Below are positions 8,079 to 16,558 of a DNA stretch of 64,000 bases, in pieces. The stretch lies in NCBI RefSeq assembly GCF_008919445.1, contig NZ_VSLG01000016.1, forward strand, positions 19,956 through 83,955, written 5' to 3'. The notes under the pieces were generated by a model. It saw only the letters and a list, made by a program, of their open reading frames with translations, was not told where the DNA came from and made no database searches. This stretch comes from Serinicoccus kebangsaanensis (GTDB lineage Bacteria > Actinomycetota > Actinomycetes > Actinomycetales > Dermatophilaceae). The position numbers were made by a program, and so were the translations under genes. Numbering within the stretch: the first letter of the stretch is position 1; every line of letters starts with the position of its first letter.

Positions 8079-9009
8079 CGCGCAGCGCCGCCTCCAGCCG
8101 GGCCAGCCCGCGCTCGTCGGTCACGGCGACGCGGGCGGTGCCGGGCATACCGAAGCTGGCGCAGTCGCGCACCAGGACACCCTGGGGCGCGAGCCGCTCC
8201 CGCAGCCCGGCCCGGTGCACGAGCACCCAGGAGGAGTCCGTGTCCTCGACCTCAAGCCCGTGGCCGCGCAGCAGCGTGGTCAGCTCCGAGCGCAGCTCGC
8301 GTATGCCCCGCGCCCAGCCCTGCAGGTCGGCCGCGGCGAGCAGGTCGGGCAGGGCGGCGAGCGCCAGGCTGCTCACCGGCCAGTGCGGCTGCCGGGCGTC
8401 CAGCCGGGCGACGAGGTCGGGGTCGGCCAGCACGTAGCCCAGCCGCAGCCCGGGGCAGGCGAAGGTCTTGGTGAGCGAGCCGACGGTGATCTGGCCGCGT
8501 CCGGCGGTCCACCGGCCGGTGGCGAGGGGGTAGAACGCCTCGTCCCAGACGTCCGCCCGCTCCGAGGGTGCGGCCAGTCGTCCGGTCGGGTTGTGCGGGT
8601 CCGACCGCCAGCGCGGGCCGTCGGGAGAGCGTGGGTGCAGCCCGAACTCCGGCTCGTCGCGGACCCCGCCGCCGAGCTCGGCGGCGACGAGGGCGATCGC
8701 CTCGCTGCCGCCGTTGGTCAGCAGGACGTGTGAAAGATCCACCCCGAGCGCCGACGCCAGCTCCCGCGTGGCCGCGGTGCGGTCCGGGTAGCGGTGCAGC
8801 TCGCCGAGGTGCCGCTCCACGACCCGCTCGACGGGCGGGGCCAGCGGGTTCATCGTCTGGCTCAGGTCGAGCAGGTCCTCCGGGGCCAGGCCCAGCGCCC
8901 GCGCCACCGCCGCACCGTCCCCGCCGTGCGCCCCCGCCGGCGGGACCGCGCCGAGGGCAGGTGACGTGCTCACCCGGGGCAGCCTATGCCTCGCTGGGGC
9001 CTGCGACAC
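8062..9009 (-). CDS. cobC: PLP-dependent aminotransferase, CobC/threonine-phosphate decarboxylase-like
   Basis: Class I/II aminotransferase fold of about 300 residues: GGSEAIALVA, a shortened DPHNPTG, and the PLP-lysine motif SLTKTFACPGLRLGY. The N-terminal GAHGGDGAAVARALGL and DLSQTMNPLAPP segments match the histidinol-phosphate aminotransferase-like CobC/CobD group, which makes aminopropanol phosphate for the cobalamin loop; this fits the operon on the same strand at 1-6.4 kb. The start is uncertain: GTG 9009 gives 315 residues, GTG 8973 gives 303. A plain HisC-like enzyme is the alternative. Confidence 0.78.
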   Translation of the reverse strand: MSQAPARHRLPRVSTSPALGAVPPAGAHGGDGAAVARALGLAPEDLLDLSQTMNPLAPPVERVVERHLGELHRYPDRTAATRELASALGVDLSHVLLTNGGSEAIALVAAELGGGVRDEPEFGLHPRSPDGPRWRSDPHNPTGRLAAPSERADVWDEAFYPLATGRWTAGRGQITVGSLTKTFACPGLRLGYVLADPDLVARLDARQPHWPVSSLALAALPDLLAAADLQGWARGIRELRSELTTLLRGHGLEVEDTDSSWVLVHRAGLRERLAPQGVLVRDCASFGMPGTARVAVTDERGLARLEAALRVTPDR

Positions 9010-9118
9010 ACCGCCCAGAGGCAGAATTCCGCGACGCGCCGGGGTCTGGAGTTGGCAAAACGCGAGGTTCTCTGCCTACGGTGTGGCCGACTCATTGGCT
9101 CTAGGAAAGGCTGTCAGC

Positions 9119-9391
9119 ATGAGCAAGAAGGTCATCGTCGAGGCTGTCGCCCGCGAGGCGGGCATGACCCAGGCGGCTGCCGACAAGGTCGTCAGCTCGG
9201 TTCTCGAGGCCATCTCGGCCGAGCTCGCCAAGGGCGAGAAGGTCTCCCTCCCCGGCTTCGGCACCTTCGAGGTCCGCGAGCGGGCTGCCCGCACCGGCCG
9301 CAACCCGCAGACCGGCGCGGAGATCCAGATCGCCGCGAGCAAGGCCCCGGCCTTCAAGGCCGGCTCCAAGCTCAAGGAGCGCGTCTCCTGA
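9119..9391 (+). CDS. hupB: HU-family DNA-binding protein
   Basis: A 90-residue basic nucleoid protein. The sequence from KVIVEAVAREAGMT to GTFEVRERAARTGRNPQTG contains the beta-arm with the intercalating Pro in the RNPQTG motif; the C-terminal SKAPAFKAGSKLKERV is canonical. It is the short form without the lysine-rich tail seen in mycobacterial HupB. AGGAAAGG precedes ATG 9119. A possible promoter is TTGGCA at 9052 with TACGGT about 19 bp downstream. A hairpin follows the stop. Confidence 0.95.
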   Translation: MSKKVIVEAVAREAGMTQAAADKVVSSVLEAISAELAKGEKVSLPGFGTFEVRERAARTGRNPQTGAEIQIAASKAPAFKAGSKLKERVS

Positions 9392-9413
9392 GCTGACGCT
9401 CGAGACACACCTC

Positions 9414-9455
9414 CACGACGCCCGGTCGGCCCAGCAGGGTCGCCCGGGCGTCGTG
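9414..9455 (+). terminator. Hairpin terminator after hupB
   Basis: CACGACGCCCGG and its complement form a 12-bp GC-rich stem with an 18-nt loop 22 bp after the hupB stop. No clear U tract follows. Confidence 0.6.
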
Positions 9456-9485
9456 CGTCTGGTGACACGCAGGTGCTGAGCATGG

Positions 9486-9551
9486 TGGTGCAGGAACGGT
9501 GCGTCACATCCGTTGCCCTGACGACGGATGTGCCGCACCGTTCCTGCACCA
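9486..9551. repeat. 66-bp near-perfect palindrome
   Basis: Two 28-bp arms beginning TGGTGCAGGAACGGTGCG pair with a single mismatch around a 10-bp centre. It lies in the 230-bp gap between hupB and the SGNH hydrolase gene. No second copy of this sequence was seen in the window. Confidence 0.85.
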
Positions 9552-9621
9552 GGGTCCGTGGGTCGACGGGGGGCGGCGGGCCAGTTCCGATTGACGCGGC
9601 GTCACTTCTTATCCTGCGGGT

Positions 9622-10455
9622 ATGCCCACACGTCCAGATGCCCCGCAGCCGCGCGTCTGGGAGCGTTTCGTGGCCCTGGGGGACTCGTTCACCGAGGGCC
9701 TCGTGGACGCGGACCCCGTCGCGGAGGACGACTACGTCGGCTGGGCCGACCGGGTCGCCGCAGCGCTGGCTGCCCGCAACGCCGAGATCGGCGCGCCGTT
9801 CGGCTATGCCAACCTGGCCATCCGGGGCCGGTTGATCGATGCCGTGATCGGGGAGCAGCTGGAGCCCGCGCTGGCGCTGCGCCCCGACCTGGTGAGCATC
9901 TCGGCCGGCGGCAACGACGTGCTGCGGCCCCGGGTGTCAATGCCGGCGGTCATGGATCGGCTCGAGCAGGCCACCCTCCGGGTCCGGGAGACGGGCGCCG
10001 ACGTCCTGCTCGTGACCGCCCCGGACGTGTCCTGGGCACCGCTGGTCAACCGGGTGCACCCCCGCATGGTCGAGTACACCGCCAACCTCTGGGGCGTGGG
10101 CCAGCGCACCGGCGCCTTCGTCGTCGACATCTTCACCCTGCACGCCCTCAACGACGCACGGATGTGGGGACCGGACCGGATCCACTTCAGCAGCCAGGGG
10201 CATACCCGCATCGCGGCGCAGGCGCTGTGGACCCTCGGTCTGGAGCAGGACGAGGACTGGACCACCCCGCTGGAGGCGGCGCCCCCGCTGGGCCGGATCG
10301 AGTCGCTCCAGGCGGACCGCGAGTGGGTGGCCTCCCACCTGCGCCCCTGGATCCGGCGGCGCATCCGCGGCGAGAGCTCCGGTGACGACCGGGTGCCGAA
10401 GCGCCCGCAGGTCACCCCCGTCACGCCGATGGACGACCCGCCGGCGACACCCTGA
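9622..10455 (+). CDS. SGNH/GDSL-family hydrolase
   Basis: A 277-residue esterase-like protein. Block I is GDSFTEG with the catalytic Ser22, block III is GGND near residue 97, and block V is DRIHFS with the Asp and His of the triad. There is no signal peptide, so it is cytoplasmic. The C-terminal 60 residues are basic and proline-rich. The 3' end overlaps the convergent CDF transporter gene by 35 bp. The substrate is not evident; such proteins act on acyl or acetyl esters. Confidence 0.88.
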   Translation: MPTRPDAPQPRVWERFVALGDSFTEGLVDADPVAEDDYVGWADRVAAALAARNAEIGAPFGYANLAIRGRLIDAVIGEQLEPALALRPDLVSISAGGNDVLRPRVSMPAVMDRLEQATLRVRETGADVLLVTAPDVSWAPLVNRVHPRMVEYTANLWGVGQRTGAFVVDIFTLHALNDARMWGPDRIHFSSQGHTRIAAQALWTLGLEQDEDWTTPLEAAPPLGRIESLQADREWVASHLRPWIRRRIRGESSGDDRVPKRPQVTPVTPMDDPPATP

Positions 10456-11398
10456 CCGTCGCCTCACCGAGGTGGACGACCGTGTCGGGCAGTCGTCGGC
10501 GGACCTCGTCGCAGATCTCGTGCGCCACACCGACGGAGAGGTCGGGGTCCACGGTGACCTCCACCTCCGCCTGGAGGGTGTGCCCGCTCCATCGCGCGCG
10601 GGCGCTCGCGACACCGTGCACCCCCGGCACTTGTGAGGCGGTGGCAGTCAGGGACGGGACCACGCTGGCGTCGACCCCGTCCATGAGGCGGCTGATCACC
10701 GAGCGCAGCGACAGCACGAGGATCCACAGGATCACCACGCCGATGAGCAGGCCGATGATGGCGTCGAGCTGGGGGAATCCGAACCATGCTGCGACAGCGC
10801 CGACAACTACGGCGAGCGAGGTCAGGCCGTCGGCCCTGGCGTGGTTGCCCTCGGCCACCAGGGCCGCCGAGCCGATGCGCCGACCGGCACGGATCCGGTA
10901 GACGGCCACCAGCTCGTTACCCAAGAAACCGACCAGCCCGGCGGCGAACACCCACCCGAGGTGGGTGAGCTGCCGATCGCTGGTGAGGGCTCGGACCGAC
11001 TCCCAGATGATCAGTCCCGCGGAGAGGGCGATGACGGCCGCGATGAGCAGCCCCACGACGTCCTCGGCCCGGCGGAAGCCGTAGCTGTAGCGCGCGGTGG
11101 GCGCCTTGGCGCCCAGCTTGAAGGCGATGATGAGCGGAATGGTCGTGGCCAGGTGGCCCAGGTTGTGGACCGTATCCGCGAGCAGTGCGACTGATCCCGA
11201 GAGCCACACGATGGCGACTTGTCCCAGAGCCGTGAGACCCATGACGGCAAGGCTGATCCAGGCCGCACGAATCCCCAGTGCGCGAGCGTCCTCGCCGACC
11301 ACCACGTGATCGACGTGGTCGTGGGAGTGCGGCACGAGGACGTGCCGTAGTCGGGACCAGACGGAAGGGTGGTCGTGCGGGTGGTGCGGCTCGATCAT
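10421..11398 (-). CDS. Cation diffusion facilitator (CDF) family metal exporter
   Basis: A 325-residue protein with a histidine-rich N-terminus (HHPHDHPSVW, HSHDHVDHV), six membrane helices and the CDF metal-site signatures LLADTVHNLGHLATTI in helix 2 and GNHARADGLTSLAVV in helix 5; the usual HxxxD/DxxxD pattern is partly varied (DTVHN, HARAD). A cytoplasmic ferredoxin-like C-terminal domain follows. Start ATG 11398. It is divergent from an ArsR regulator across a 52-bp operator-like gap, so export of Zn, Co, Ni or Cd under metal-sensing control is likely. Confidence 0.9.
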   Translation of the reverse strand: MIEPHHPHDHPSVWSRLRHVLVPHSHDHVDHVVVGEDARALGIRAAWISLAVMGLTALGQVAIVWLSGSVALLADTVHNLGHLATTIPLIIAFKLGAKAPTARYSYGFRRAEDVVGLLIAAVIALSAGLIIWESVRALTSDRQLTHLGWVFAAGLVGFLGNELVAVYRIRAGRRIGSAALVAEGNHARADGLTSLAVVVGAVAAWFGFPQLDAIIGLLIGVVILWILVLSLRSVISRLMDGVDASVVPSLTATASQVPGVHGVASARARWSGHTLQAEVEVTVDPDLSVGVAHEICDEVRRRLPDTVVHLGEATVRVSPAGRPSA

Positions 11399-11400
11399 CT

Positions 11401-11437
11401 GCGCATTGTATGCATACCTGCGCGGATATGAAGATAT
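11401..11437. promoter_or_regulatory. ArsR-type operator between CDF and regulator genes
   Basis: The shared 52-bp spacer contains the palindrome GTATGCATAC and two TATG/CATA half sites (GGATATG, AGATATG), AT-rich against the surroundings. A -10 hexamer TAGACT at 11439-11444 sits 6 bp before the regulator GTG. Confidence 0.6.
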
Positions 11438-11450
11438 GTAGACTGCCGCA

Positions 11451-11798
11451 GTGCCAGAGCGACAGGTCCCCCAGGACGACCACGCCCACCAGGCGGCGCA
11501 GACCTTCCGTCTGCTCACGGACCCGACGAGGATCAAGCTGCTCTGGGTTCTGTCGCAGGGTGAGTGCAGTGTGGGTGACCTGGCGAACCTGGTGGGGGCC
11601 GGGGCGACGGTCGTGAGTCAGCACCTTGCCAAGCTTCGACTGGCTGGCCTGGTGAGCACGCGCCGGGAGGGGACCTTCGTGTTCTACTCGGGCACCAGCC
11701 ACCACGTGCGCGATCTCCTCGCAGAGAGCCTGGCCGAGGCTGAGCACGCCACGGGCACCCGACGCCCAGGGGGTCACCGTTATGCCCCGCGGGACTGA
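11451..11798 (+). CDS. ArsR/SmtB-family metal-responsive regulator
   Basis: A 115-residue winged helix: LLTDPTRIKLLWVLSQGECSVGDLANLVGAG, then recognition helix ATVVSQHLAKLRLAGLV. The C-terminal region has several histidines (SHHVRDLL, EHATG, GHRYAPRD) that could form an NmtR/CzrA-like alpha5 metal site. It starts with GTG at 11451, 6 bp after TAGACT, which predicts a leaderless transcript. Pairing with the divergent CDF exporter strongly suggests it represses that gene until metal binds. Confidence 0.9.
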   Translation: MPERQVPQDDHAHQAAQTFRLLTDPTRIKLLWVLSQGECSVGDLANLVGAGATVVSQHLAKLRLAGLVSTRREGTFVFYSGTSHHVRDLLAESLAEAEHATGTRRPGGHRYAPRD

Positions 11799-11849
11799 GC
11801 GTCCGGCGGCACAGCGGCGGGGCGGGGGCACCACCGAGCGCCGGTCCCG

Positions 11850-12308
11850 TCATAGCTCACGGGTGAGCACGACCTCCTCGGTGACATAGCCCAGCTGCGC
11901 GTAGAGGGCTCGCGCGCGTTCGTTGTGCTGACCGGTCTCCAGCGTCACGCGGGTGTGCCCGTGCTCGCGGGCCCAGTCCTCCGCCCGGGCGACGAGCCGT
12001 CGGCCTATCCCGGCACCGGTGTGCGTCTCCGCGACGACGAGCTCACTGATGTAGGCGTCCACCTCGCCGGACCAGTGGGTTCGCGTTCCCGCGTGCACGA
12101 AGCCGACGACCCTGTCCTGCTCCCGGGCGACCCAGACGGGGGCCGAGCCGGGTTCCGCGCCGGCCAGCGCCTCGCGGACCCACTCGCGGACCGTGCGTGC
12201 CACCGCGTCCGCGTCTCTCCACGGCGCGGTGCCCTCGGTAAGGCGATCGGCCAGGGCCAGCACCGCGGCGTGATCACCAGCCGCACAGTCGGAGATGATG
12301 ATGTCCAT
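11850..12308 (-). CDS. GNAT-family N-acetyltransferase
   Basis: A 152-residue GCN5-related acetyltransferase: ISELVVAETHTGAGIGRRLVARAEDWA carries the acetyl-CoA pyrophosphate-binding motif A (GxGIGRRL), and NERARALYAQLGY is motif B. Start ATG 12308. The 105 bp upstream contain only an A-rich run and no gene. Substrate unknown. Confidence 0.88.
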   Translation of the reverse strand: MDIIISDCAAGDHAAVLALADRLTEGTAPWRDADAVARTVREWVREALAGAEPGSAPVWVAREQDRVVGFVHAGTRTHWSGEVDAYISELVVAETHTGAGIGRRLVARAEDWAREHGHTRVTLETGQHNERARALYAQLGYVTEEVVLTREL

Positions 12309-12413
12309 GGCAGCAGGCTCTCACCTGGGGACTGCCATAAAAAAGGCCCTCTGACCTGCGGAATCGACGTGCGGGCGACCAGACCCGTCCGCGACCCAGG
12401 GCGTCTGCCGGCC

Positions 12414-13640
12414 TCAGCGCCGGCCCCACTCCCAGCTCGGCGTCGAGAGCAGCCCCTGCCCGGCGACGAAGGTCTCCCCGAGGTCCTTCTCCAGCGTGTG
12501 CAGCCTCAGGTCGGCGACCGTGCCGGGGTCGTGCTCCACCTCGCGCGGGTCGTCGTCGAGGCCGCACAGGTCGCGCACCGCGTCGGCCAGGGCGTCGACC
12601 AGGTGCTGCGCGTGGGTGACCACGACGACCTGGGTGCGCCGGGAGGCCGCGGCGATGCTGCGTGCCAGGGGCGGCACGAGGCTGGGGTGCAGGCTGGTCT
12701 CCGGCTCGTTGAGAGCCAGCAGCCGCGGAGGCACCGGGGTGAGCAGCGCGGCGAGCCAGAGCAGGTAGCGCAGCGTGCCGTCGGACAGCTCGGCGGAGCG
12801 CAGCGGTCGCAGCATGCCGGGCTGGTGCAGCGCCAGGTCGAAGAGTCCGTCGCTGGCCACCACCTCGAGCCGGGCGCCGTCGAAGGCGTCCGCGACCGCG
12901 GCGTCGAGCTCCGCGCGGGAGTCCTCCCGGATCGTCTGCAGCGCCGCCGCCAGGTCCGAGCCGTCCTCGGCGACCGCCCAGGTGCGCGTGCCCACGTGCG
13001 GTCGCCGGGCTGGTGCACCGGCGTCCACCCGGAAGCCGTCGTAGAACCGCCAGGTCCCCAGCGCCTCCCGCACGGCCCACGGCTCGGGCACGGCGAGCGG
13101 GTCCACGAGCTCGGTCAGCATGCTCGACCACGGAGGCACCCGGACCGCGGTGGGCTCCCACCCTCCACCGTCCTGCCGCACCTCCACCCGGCTGTGCTTT
13201 CGCCGCGCGGTGAGGGTGGCGGGCCGCATCACCGGCCCGCGCCACACCGCCTCACGCTTGATCTCGGGGTCCCGGTTGAAGAGGGTCCCCTCGGACTGCA
13301 CCGGTATGCCCAGGTCGGTCAGGTAGGACAGCTCACCGTCGGTGCCACCGACACCGAGCCGGATCGCCACCGGCCCCGAGCGCATCGTGCCCTGCACCTC
13401 GTGACCGCGTCGGGCCTGGGTGAGCGACTCCGGACCGGCCCACAGCGCGGACTCCAGACCGCCCTCCGCGGCCAGGGCACGGACGACCGCGCCCTGGCCG
13501 CAGGAGCCGAGCAGCCGCAGCGCGCGGTAGACGCTGCTCTTGCCCGAGCCGTTGGCCCCGGTGACGACCGTGAGCCGCCCCATGGGCAGCAGCACGTCGC
13601 GCAGCGATCGATAACCGCTGATGGCGACGGTGGCGTACAT
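12414..13640 (-). CDS. AAA-family ATPase with RecF/OLD-like head
   Basis: A 408-residue protein starting MYATVAISGYRSLRDVLLPMG, with Walker A GANGSGKSS at about residues 24-32, an internal LSDGTLRYLLWLAALLTP signature-like stretch, Walker B LLALNEPETSLHP and a late VVVVTHAQHLVDAL. This architecture is that of AAA_21/RecF-like ATPases. No Toprim nuclease domain follows, unlike OLD proteins. ATG 13640 was chosen because the fold begins immediately there. It lies 53 bp after a HEAT-repeat gene on the same strand, suggesting a joint function that I cannot name. Confidence 0.82.
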   Translation of the reverse strand: MYATVAISGYRSLRDVLLPMGRLTVVTGANGSGKSSVYRALRLLGSCGQGAVVRALAAEGGLESALWAGPESLTQARRGHEVQGTMRSGPVAIRLGVGGTDGELSYLTDLGIPVQSEGTLFNRDPEIKREAVWRGPVMRPATLTARRKHSRVEVRQDGGGWEPTAVRVPPWSSMLTELVDPLAVPEPWAVREALGTWRFYDGFRVDAGAPARRPHVGTRTWAVAEDGSDLAAALQTIREDSRAELDAAVADAFDGARLEVVASDGLFDLALHQPGMLRPLRSAELSDGTLRYLLWLAALLTPVPPRLLALNEPETSLHPSLVPPLARSIAAASRRTQVVVVTHAQHLVDALADAVRDLCGLDDDPREVEHDPGTVADLRLHTLEKDLGETFVAGQGLLSTPSWEWGRR

Positions 13641-13693
13641 GTCGCCGACCGTAAGGGTCGGCGCCGACACCCTGCGGTCCGAGGGGTATGCCC

Positions 13694-14458
13694 TCACCGC
13701 CGGGCGGCGCGCTCCTCGCGGTCGGCGAGCAGCCACTGTGCGGTGAGTGACCGGAACCGGTCCTCACCGTCGCGCAGCCGCTCCAGCGCCGGTTCCACCT
13801 CCGGGGCGTCGAGCACCGCCAGCGCCTCGAGGGCCACCATCGCGATGTCCTGCTCGTCCGCCTCCGCGGTCGCGGCCAGCGCGGCCGCGGCCGGCCGGGC
13901 AGCCGGGTCGCCGATCAGGACGAGCGCCTGCGTTGCGTGCCGCCGGACCGTGGGGTCCTCGTCGGCCAGCGCGGCGGCGAGCCCCTCGACACCGGGCTCG
14001 CCCAGCTGCTCCAGCGCGCGGGACAGCTCGCGCTGCTGCTCCTCGTCGCCGCTGCCCAGGTGCGGCAGCAGGGCCGGGGCCGCCTCGGGCGCGCCGGTGC
14101 GGCCGAGCGCCCACCAGGCCTTCATCGCCACCGCCGGGTCGTCGTCGGCGGCGAGCGGCAGGATGTGGTCGACGGCCTCCGGCGCCTGGATCTTGCTCAG
14201 CGCGTGCAGGACCTGCACCCGCGCCTGCGGGTCGGTCCCCAGCGCCGCGAGGAGGTGCGGCAGCGCGGTCTGCGGGTGGCGGCAGACCGCCCAGGTCAAC
14301 GTCTCGCGGACGAAGAAGTCGGGCTCGGCGACCAGCAGCGTGACCAGCTCCCGCGCGAGCGTGGCATCACCGTGGGTGCCCAGGTGCACCGCGGCCTTCT
14401 GGCGCACGGTGGGGCTCAGGTCGTAGGCGGCCCGGCGGGCCTGCTCGAGGGTGGTCAC
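13694..14458 (-). CDS. HEAT-repeat (PBS lyase-type) protein
   Basis: A 254-residue alpha-solenoid made of about seven repeats of the form VRRHATQALVLIGDPAA or AVAMKAWWALGRTGAPEAAP. Start GTG 14458 has AAGGAGAG six bases upstream; an ATG at 14503 has none. HEAT repeats of this type bind proteins or act as scaffolds. It is the first gene of a probable two-gene operon with the AAA ATPase. Confidence 0.85.
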   Translation of the reverse strand: MTTLEQARRAAYDLSPTVRQKAAVHLGTHGDATLARELVTLLVAEPDFFVRETLTWAVCRHPQTALPHLLAALGTDPQARVQVLHALSKIQAPEAVDHILPLAADDDPAVAMKAWWALGRTGAPEAAPALLPHLGSGDEEQQRELSRALEQLGEPGVEGLAAALADEDPTVRRHATQALVLIGDPAARPAAAALAATAEADEQDIAMVALEALAVLDAPEVEPALERLRDGEDRFRSLTAQWLLADREERAARR

Positions 14459-14571
14459 CGATCTCTCCTTCGTGTCTCGGACGCTGAACGCGCCCGGGTT
14501 CATGGTGATTCCTCACGTGGGGTGAGGGTCAACGGGATTCGCCGAGCACCACCGCCGCAGCCGGCCGACAT

Positions 14572-14588
14572 ATACCTCTAGGGGGTAT
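14572..14588. promoter_or_regulatory. CsoR-like operator upstream of the second CDF gene
   Basis: ATACC and GGTAT arms with an internal C/G-biased centre (ATACCTCTAGGGGGTAT) resemble actinobacterial CsoR sites. It lies 26 bp before the ATG of the transporter and just upstream of a -10-like CATACT. Confidence 0.55.
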
Positions 14589-14614
14589 GCCTTCGCTGTG
14601 CCATACTGGCGCGC

Positions 14615-15538
14615 ATGAGTGCCGAGCACCGTCACGACCACGCTGCCGGGGCGAGCAGCACGCGGTTGCTGCTCGCCTTCCTCGTCACCGCCGTCATCCT
14701 CGTCGCCGAGGTGGTGGGTGCCATCATCACGGGCAGCCTGGCTCTCCTCGTGGACGCCGGGCACATGCTCACCGACGCGGGTGGGCTGCTCATCGCCCTC
14801 ACCGCTGCCCGGCTGATGGCGCGGCCGCCGAGCGAGCGACGCACCTGGGGCTTCGCCCGCGCCGAGGTGCTGGGGGCGGGAGCCCAGGCCACGGTGCTCC
14901 TGGGGGTGGGGATCTACGCGATCGTCGAGGGCGTCCAGCGACTGCTGAGCAGCGAGCCCGGGGAGGTCACCGGTGGCCTGCTGCTCGTCTTCGGCGTCGT
15001 CGGCCTGCTGGGCAACATCGTCGCGATGCTCATCCTGGCCGGCGGCCGGGACAGCAACCTCAACCTGCGCGCCGCCTTCCTCGAGGTGGTCGCCGACGCG
15101 CTCGGGTCGGTCGCGGTGATCGTCTCCGCCGTGCTCATCCAGACGCAGGGCTGGGTGAAGGCGGACGCCATCGCGGGCCTGCTCATCGCGCTGCTCATCA
15201 TCCCGCGCGCCGTCAGCATCCTGCGTGAGGCCGGGAGCGTGCTGCTGGAGTCGGTGCCGCCGGGGCTGGACCTCGCCGAGGTCCGCGACCACATCCTCGA
15301 GGTCGACCATGTCGTCGACGTGCACGACCTGCACGCCTCCCGGATCGGGACGGGGACCCCGGTGCTCACGGCCCACGTGGTCGTCGAGGAGGGATGCTTC
15401 CGCGACGGGCACGCGCCGCAGATGCTGGACGCCCTGCAGGCCTGCGTGGCCGACCACTTCGACGTGAGCGTGGACCACTCGACCTTCCAGCTGGAGCCGC
15501 CGCGGCATACCGAGCACGAGCACAGCCACCACCCCTGA
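14615..15538 (+). CDS. CDF family zinc/cation exporter (ZitB/CzcD-like)
   Basis: A 307-residue transporter with histidine-rich ends (EHRHDHAAG, HTEHEHSHHP), six helices, and the metal-site motifs LLVDAGHMLTDAGG (HxxxD in helix 2) and LEVVADALGSVAVI in helix 5. The cytoplasmic C-terminal domain follows from about residue 205. A CATACT hexamer 7 bp before the ATG predicts a leaderless transcript. It is a distinct paralogue of the 10.4-kb CDF protein and carries a CsoR-like rather than an ArsR-like control site. Confidence 0.93.
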   Translation: MSAEHRHDHAAGASSTRLLLAFLVTAVILVAEVVGAIITGSLALLVDAGHMLTDAGGLLIALTAARLMARPPSERRTWGFARAEVLGAGAQATVLLGVGIYAIVEGVQRLLSSEPGEVTGGLLLVFGVVGLLGNIVAMLILAGGRDSNLNLRAAFLEVVADALGSVAVIVSAVLIQTQGWVKADAIAGLLIALLIIPRAVSILREAGSVLLESVPPGLDLAEVRDHILEVDHVVDVHDLHASRIGTGTPVLTAHVVVEEGCFRDGHAPQMLDALQACVADHFDVSVDHSTFQLEPPRHTEHEHSHHP

Positions 15539-15562
15539 GGGTCGCCGGAGGTATGCCCGCGC

Positions 15563-16558
15563 TCACCCCGTGGAGTCGTGGTCCGTCGGCGTGGGTACGG
15601 GTCGCAGGACTGTCGGCGGCGCAGACGCCTGCGGTTCTCGGGGAGTCCAGTCCTCCCAGGGCCCGAGATTCTCGGCGAACGGTGTGCGCCAGGCGGTGTG
15701 GCCCAGCGTCGCCACCACGAAACGATCGAAGGACATGCCGAACTTCGTGGCCCGACGGCTGAGCTCACCGTAGAGGGCCTCGGGCATCCCTGCCACGGAG
15801 AAGGACACCACCTCGCCCGCCTCCCAGGCTGCAGTGTCCTCGACCAAGTGCTGGCGTGAGTACTCAGCCAGGATGCCGTGCAACACCTCGTCCAGCGGTC
15901 CTACCGGGTCGGTGAACAATTGCGGATCCTCGAGCAGCGCGTGAGCCAGCGCCCGAGCCAGCTCGGGGCGACGGTCTAGCTCGTCCTCCGAGCCCCAGCC
16001 CGACCACCACCTCTGCTCACGGACGTGCCGCCCGACGATGCCACGCACCTCGGCGTCCCGGGCCACCGGAACTCCAGAATCGGGGCAGGCACTGATCCTG
16101 AGCGCACCGTCCTCCCAGGTCAGCGCGATCAGGCCTCCCCGCGGCACGTCGGGCAGCCAGCCCTCGGGCCCGACCAGCGCGTCGTGTGCGAAGGTCCCAC
16201 GTGTGACCTCGCCACCCCCCGCCAGCGGGAGCGGCTCGCCCTCGGCGCACACCTGGAAGGGCAGCAGCGACAGATCCGTCCACAGGTCGCGTCGGTCGGT
16301 GGTGGAGGCGGTGACCCGATGGGTCAGGGTCTGACCCTCGAGCAGATCGAGGAATCGGCAGGCCAGACCGTCGGGCCGGCCCACGAGGAGCGTCGAGCTG
16401 TCGATCGCGGCGCACACGCGCTGCGCCGTGATCCGGGCGTCGCCCAGCTCGTTGGCGAGACAGCGCGCCAACCACTCAGGATCGGCCGGGCCGGAGCGCA
16501 GCAGGCGTAGCGCCGAGGTCGACCAGGAGAACGGGAGCGATTCGGCGTCGTCGAGCAT
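15563..16558 (-). CDS. Unrecognised protein with ribbon-helix-helix-like C-terminal segment
   Basis: I do not recognise the family. From ATG 16558 it has 331 residues (a GTG at 16672 would add 38); RBS support is weak for both. It is tryptophan-rich, acidic, without signal or membrane segment. Near the C-terminus, FSVAGMPEALYGELSRRATK followed by FGMSFDRFVVATLGHTAW resembles the RHH domain of HicB/Arc-type proteins (strand, then two helices with GMSFDRFVVATL). It has no toxin-like neighbour. The AT-richer start region and TGTCCACAGG near 16600 are unusual here. Confidence 0.6.
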   Translation of the reverse strand: MLDDAESLPFSWSTSALRLLRSGPADPEWLARCLANELGDARITAQRVCAAIDSSTLLVGRPDGLACRFLDLLEGQTLTHRVTASTTDRRDLWTDLSLLPFQVCAEGEPLPLAGGGEVTRGTFAHDALVGPEGWLPDVPRGGLIALTWEDGALRISACPDSGVPVARDAEVRGIVGRHVREQRWWSGWGSEDELDRRPELARALAHALLEDPQLFTDPVGPLDEVLHGILAEYSRQHLVEDTAAWEAGEVVSFSVAGMPEALYGELSRRATKFGMSFDRFVVATLGHTAWRTPFAENLGPWEDWTPREPQASAPPTVLRPVPTPTDHDSTG

